NCBI GenBank assembly: GCA_029721435.1
Contig: CM056576.1
Location: 122,811,166 to 122,875,165 of the forward strand
Reading direction: 5' to 3'
DNA: 64,000 nt
Source of the DNA: Gymnothorax reevesii
Taxonomy: Eukaryota > Chordata > Actinopteri > Anguilliformes > Muraenidae
The notes under the pieces are model-generated. The model searched no databases. It was not told where the DNA came from and saw only the letters and a list, made by a program, of their open reading frames with translations. Below, piece after piece: positions 61,954 to 64,000 of this stretch; the first letter of the stretch is position 1; each line of letters begins with the position of its first letter. Both the position numbers and the translations under genes were made by a program.

Positions 61954-63549
61954 CAACCCCAATTCTGAAATAGTTGGAACAAAGTGTAAATTGTGAATAA
62001 AATCAAAATGCAATGACTTTCAAATCACACCAGTCAGTATTTTATTCATAATTGAATAGAGATAACATGGCAAGTGTTGAAACTGAGAAATGTTACAATT
62101 TTATCCACAAAATGAGTTCATTTCAAATTTGATGGCTGGTACATGTCTCAAAACAGTTGGGACAGGGGCCTGTTTACCATGGTGCAGCATCTTCTTTTCA
62201 ATGCAGAGAGGAGGCATCTGGGCGTTGAAGAGACAAGTTTCTTGAGTTTAGCCCCTGGAATTTGATCCCACTCTTGTTTAATACAGGCTTCCAGCTGCTG
62301 GAGAGTTTTGGGTCTTCTTTAACGGCCTTTTCGTTTAATTGTGTGCCAAATGTTCTCAATCGGTGAAAGATCAGGCAGGCCATTTCAGCTCACTGACTCT
62401 TCTACTACAAAGCAATACTGTTGTAATAGCTGCAGTTTGTGGTTTTGCTTTGTCCTGCTGAAATACACAAGGCCTTCCCTGGAATAGATGTCGTCTGGAG
62501 GGGAGTATATGTTGCTCTAAAACCTTTATATACCTTTCAGCATTCATGGCGCTTTTTGAAACATGCAGGTGTCCCACACCATATGCACTAATGCATCCCC
62601 ATACCATCAGAGATGCTGACTTTTGAACTGAAGGCTGATAACAGGAGGGGTGGTCTTTTTCCGCTTTGGCTCGGAGGACACGACGCCCATGATTTCCAAT
62701 ACGAATGTTAAATTTGGACTCCTCTGACCACAGGACACTTTGCCACTTTGCTACAGTCCACTTCAAATGAGCCCCGGCCCACAGAACAAGGCGGCGCTTC
62801 TGGATCATGCTGGACAATGGCTTCCTTTTTGTATGATAGAGATTTAGGTGTCATCTGTGGATGGCACGGAGGACTGTGTTAACAGACAGTGGTTCTTGAA
62901 GTATTCCTGGGTCCATTTAGTAATGTCAATGACAGAATCATGCTGGTGAGTGATGCAGTGGCGTCTGTGGGCCCGAAGATCACGGGCATCCAGTAAAGGT
63001 CTTCCGCCTTGTCCCTTACGCACAGAGATTTTTCCAGTTTCTCTGAATCTTTTGATGATGTTATGCACTGTCGATGATGAGACCTTGAAAGCCATCGCAA
63101 TTTGACATTGAGGAACATTGTTTTTAAAGTATTCCACAATTTTTTTATGAAAGCCTAACAGGTTGGAGAGCCTCTGGCCATCTTTACTTCTGAGAGACTC
63201 AGCCTCTCTAAGACATCCCTTTTATACCCAATCATGTTACACACCTGAGGCCAATTAACTTAATTACTTGTTAAATGTTCTTTCTGCTGATTCTCATATA
63301 TATTAATTGTTTTAACAGCCCCCTTTTTTTTTTACCTGTGTCCCAACTTTTTTGAGACCTGTGGCAGCTATGAAATTTGAAAGAAGCTCATTTTGTGGAT
63401 AAAAATGTGAAATGTCTCAGTTTCAACATGTGAAATGTTATCCATGTTCTATTGTAAATAACATATTTGCTCATGTGATCTGAAAGTCATTGCATTTTGA
63501 TTTTTTTCACGATTTACACTTCGTCCCAACTATTTTGAAATTGGGGTTG
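61954..63549 (-). mobile_element. Near full-length Tc1-like transposon with IR/DR ends
   Basis: A 1596-base element with TA flanks (61952-61953, 63550-63551). The ends CAACCCCAATTCTGAAATAG and the inverted CAACCCCAATTTCAAAATAG begin inverted repeats of about 210 bases. Each repeat holds two direct copies of an AGTTGGGAC motif: outer at 61970-61980 and 63522-63540, inner at 62153-62163 and 63340-63358. This is the IR/DR arrangement known from Sleeping Beauty-type fish Tc1 elements. The transposase gene inside runs on the minus strand and is broken. Confidence 0.88.
62198..63137 (-). pseudogene. Tc1-like transposase, frameshifted
   Basis: Minus-strand order: 63137-62844 carries the helix-turn-helix region (VSSSTVHNIIKRFRETG) and a GRP-type linker (GQGGRPLL). 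A frameshift follows near 62880, and a TGA stop lies close to 62849. 62817-62371 carries the catalytic core, with LWSEESKF where the family usually has [18 protein letters not shown], and FQQDKAKPQ around the second aspartate. A further shift near 62380 leads into [14 protein letters not shown] and KAVKEDPK at 62383-62198. The first catalytic Asp appears as Glu, and the third acidic position falls in the damaged joint. Not functional. Confidence 0.85.
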
Positions 63550-63551
63550 TA

Positions 63552-64000
63552 TATGTAAAGTACAAGTCTCAAAAAATGCAGATGCAAGACCTTTCCTGCT
63601 TTGGCTTTTTGGTAAAGAGGGTTCGCCTATTCAAAGGTTATGTGAAAAATGATTAATGGCTTTATGCACTTTTGGAATATTTGCTTTCATACTTCACCTG
63701 TTGTAGTGGGGTTTGCAAATGGAAAATGTCCTGACAGCAAAAATATATATTAGTTGACCCATCAGAGTCGCTGGACATATTTTATTCATTCTTGTGTGGG
63801 CCGGACTGGTCCGGAGAGAATGCTTACTTGGGAAACCCAAGACCTTATTAGCGCAGTGATTTACCATATCAATCAACTGTTTCCCCCTCTAGCTACCTGG
63901 GGAAATCTATCACCGGGGAAAAGACATTGGAAATGTACATGTAAATACTGCATTAGGAAAAGTTCAACGTGAGGTATATACCTATAAAACGGAGGACGGA
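63552..64000. other. Intronic, nothing recognised
   Basis: Unique sequence after the Tc1 element to the window end. Short ORFs on both strands lack recognisable domains. Confidence 0.55.

Larger units (their letters stand above)
36573..64000 (+). other. st6galnac5: Intron 2 of st6galnac5 (first 27.4 kb)
   Basis: From the donor GTAAGC at 36573 to the window end I find no exon encoding the expected next segment (a Cys-rich region with sialylmotif L). The intron is therefore longer than 27.4 kb, in keeping with the large human gene. It holds the repeats listed separately. The stretches between them (37626-39531, 39778-46376, 46624-50662, 51627-52564, 53017-55836, 56586-58621, 59118-60738) show only short unsupported ORFs, microsatellites and unique sequence. 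Confidence 0.75.

Noticed and set aside
36573..64000. Third coding exon of st6galnac5 (sialylmotif L region)
   Set aside because: I looked for the expected Cys-rich segment and the family motifs on the plus strand and found none, so the next exon is beyond the window.
1..64000. CRISPR array, operon, phage or other prokaryotic defence system
   Set aside because: There are no regularly spaced direct repeats with spacers, no dense coding, and no bacterial signals. The tandem repeats seen are microsatellites, a 48-bp duplication, a ~364-bp duplication and ~160-bp transposon monomers.

Overview
This is vertebrate nuclear DNA, most likely from a ray-finned fish. Coding sequence is sparse, introns are spliced (GT-AG), and microsatellites are abundant. 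The repeats are fish-type: Tc1/mariner copies of several lineages, short hAT-like and piggyBac-like elements, and tRNA-derived SINEs. I see no bacterial genes, operons, CRISPR arrays, phage or plasmid features. The species cannot be fixed from sequence alone.

Two partial genes are supported, both on the plus strand and both sialyltransferases. The last coding exon of st6galnac3 lies at 529-718, with a long candidate 3' UTR after it. About 35 kb downstream, st6galnac5 begins. It has a five-codon first coding exon (35370-35384), a 990-base intron, and a second coding exon (36375-36572) encoding the signal anchor and stem. The rest of the window (36573-64000) is its second intron; the catalytic exons are beyond the window. 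The two genes stand in the same order and orientation on human 1p31, so this is a conserved paralogue pair. Both enzymes would act in the Golgi, adding alpha2,6-linked sialic acid to GalNAc of sialylated glycolipids or O-glycans.

Layout: 1-528 terminal intron of st6galnac3; 529-718 exon; 719 to about 6.5 kb candidate 3' UTR with a hAT-like MITE and a LINE-like fragment inside; 6.5-35.2 kb intergenic DNA with transposon debris, two tandem SINEs, two TTAA-flanked piggyBac-like MITEs, a nested Tc1 pair (29698-31697) and an old ~364-base tandem duplication (32639-33365); 35.2-36.6 kb the 5' end of st6galnac5 with a chain of upstream ORFs; 36.6-64 kb intron 2 with further MITEs, an element built from ~160-base monomers (50908-51624), SINEs, and a nearly full-length but broken Tc1-like transposon (61954-63549).

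No clearly new biological system is visible. The items most worth following up are the ~160-base-monomer repeat with candidate TA-flanked termini, the overlapping uORFs of st6galnac5, the ancient tandem duplication 2 kb upstream of that gene, and several repeat-free blocks that may be conserved regulatory DNA. Family names for repeats come from structure and remembered fish repeats, not from a database search.
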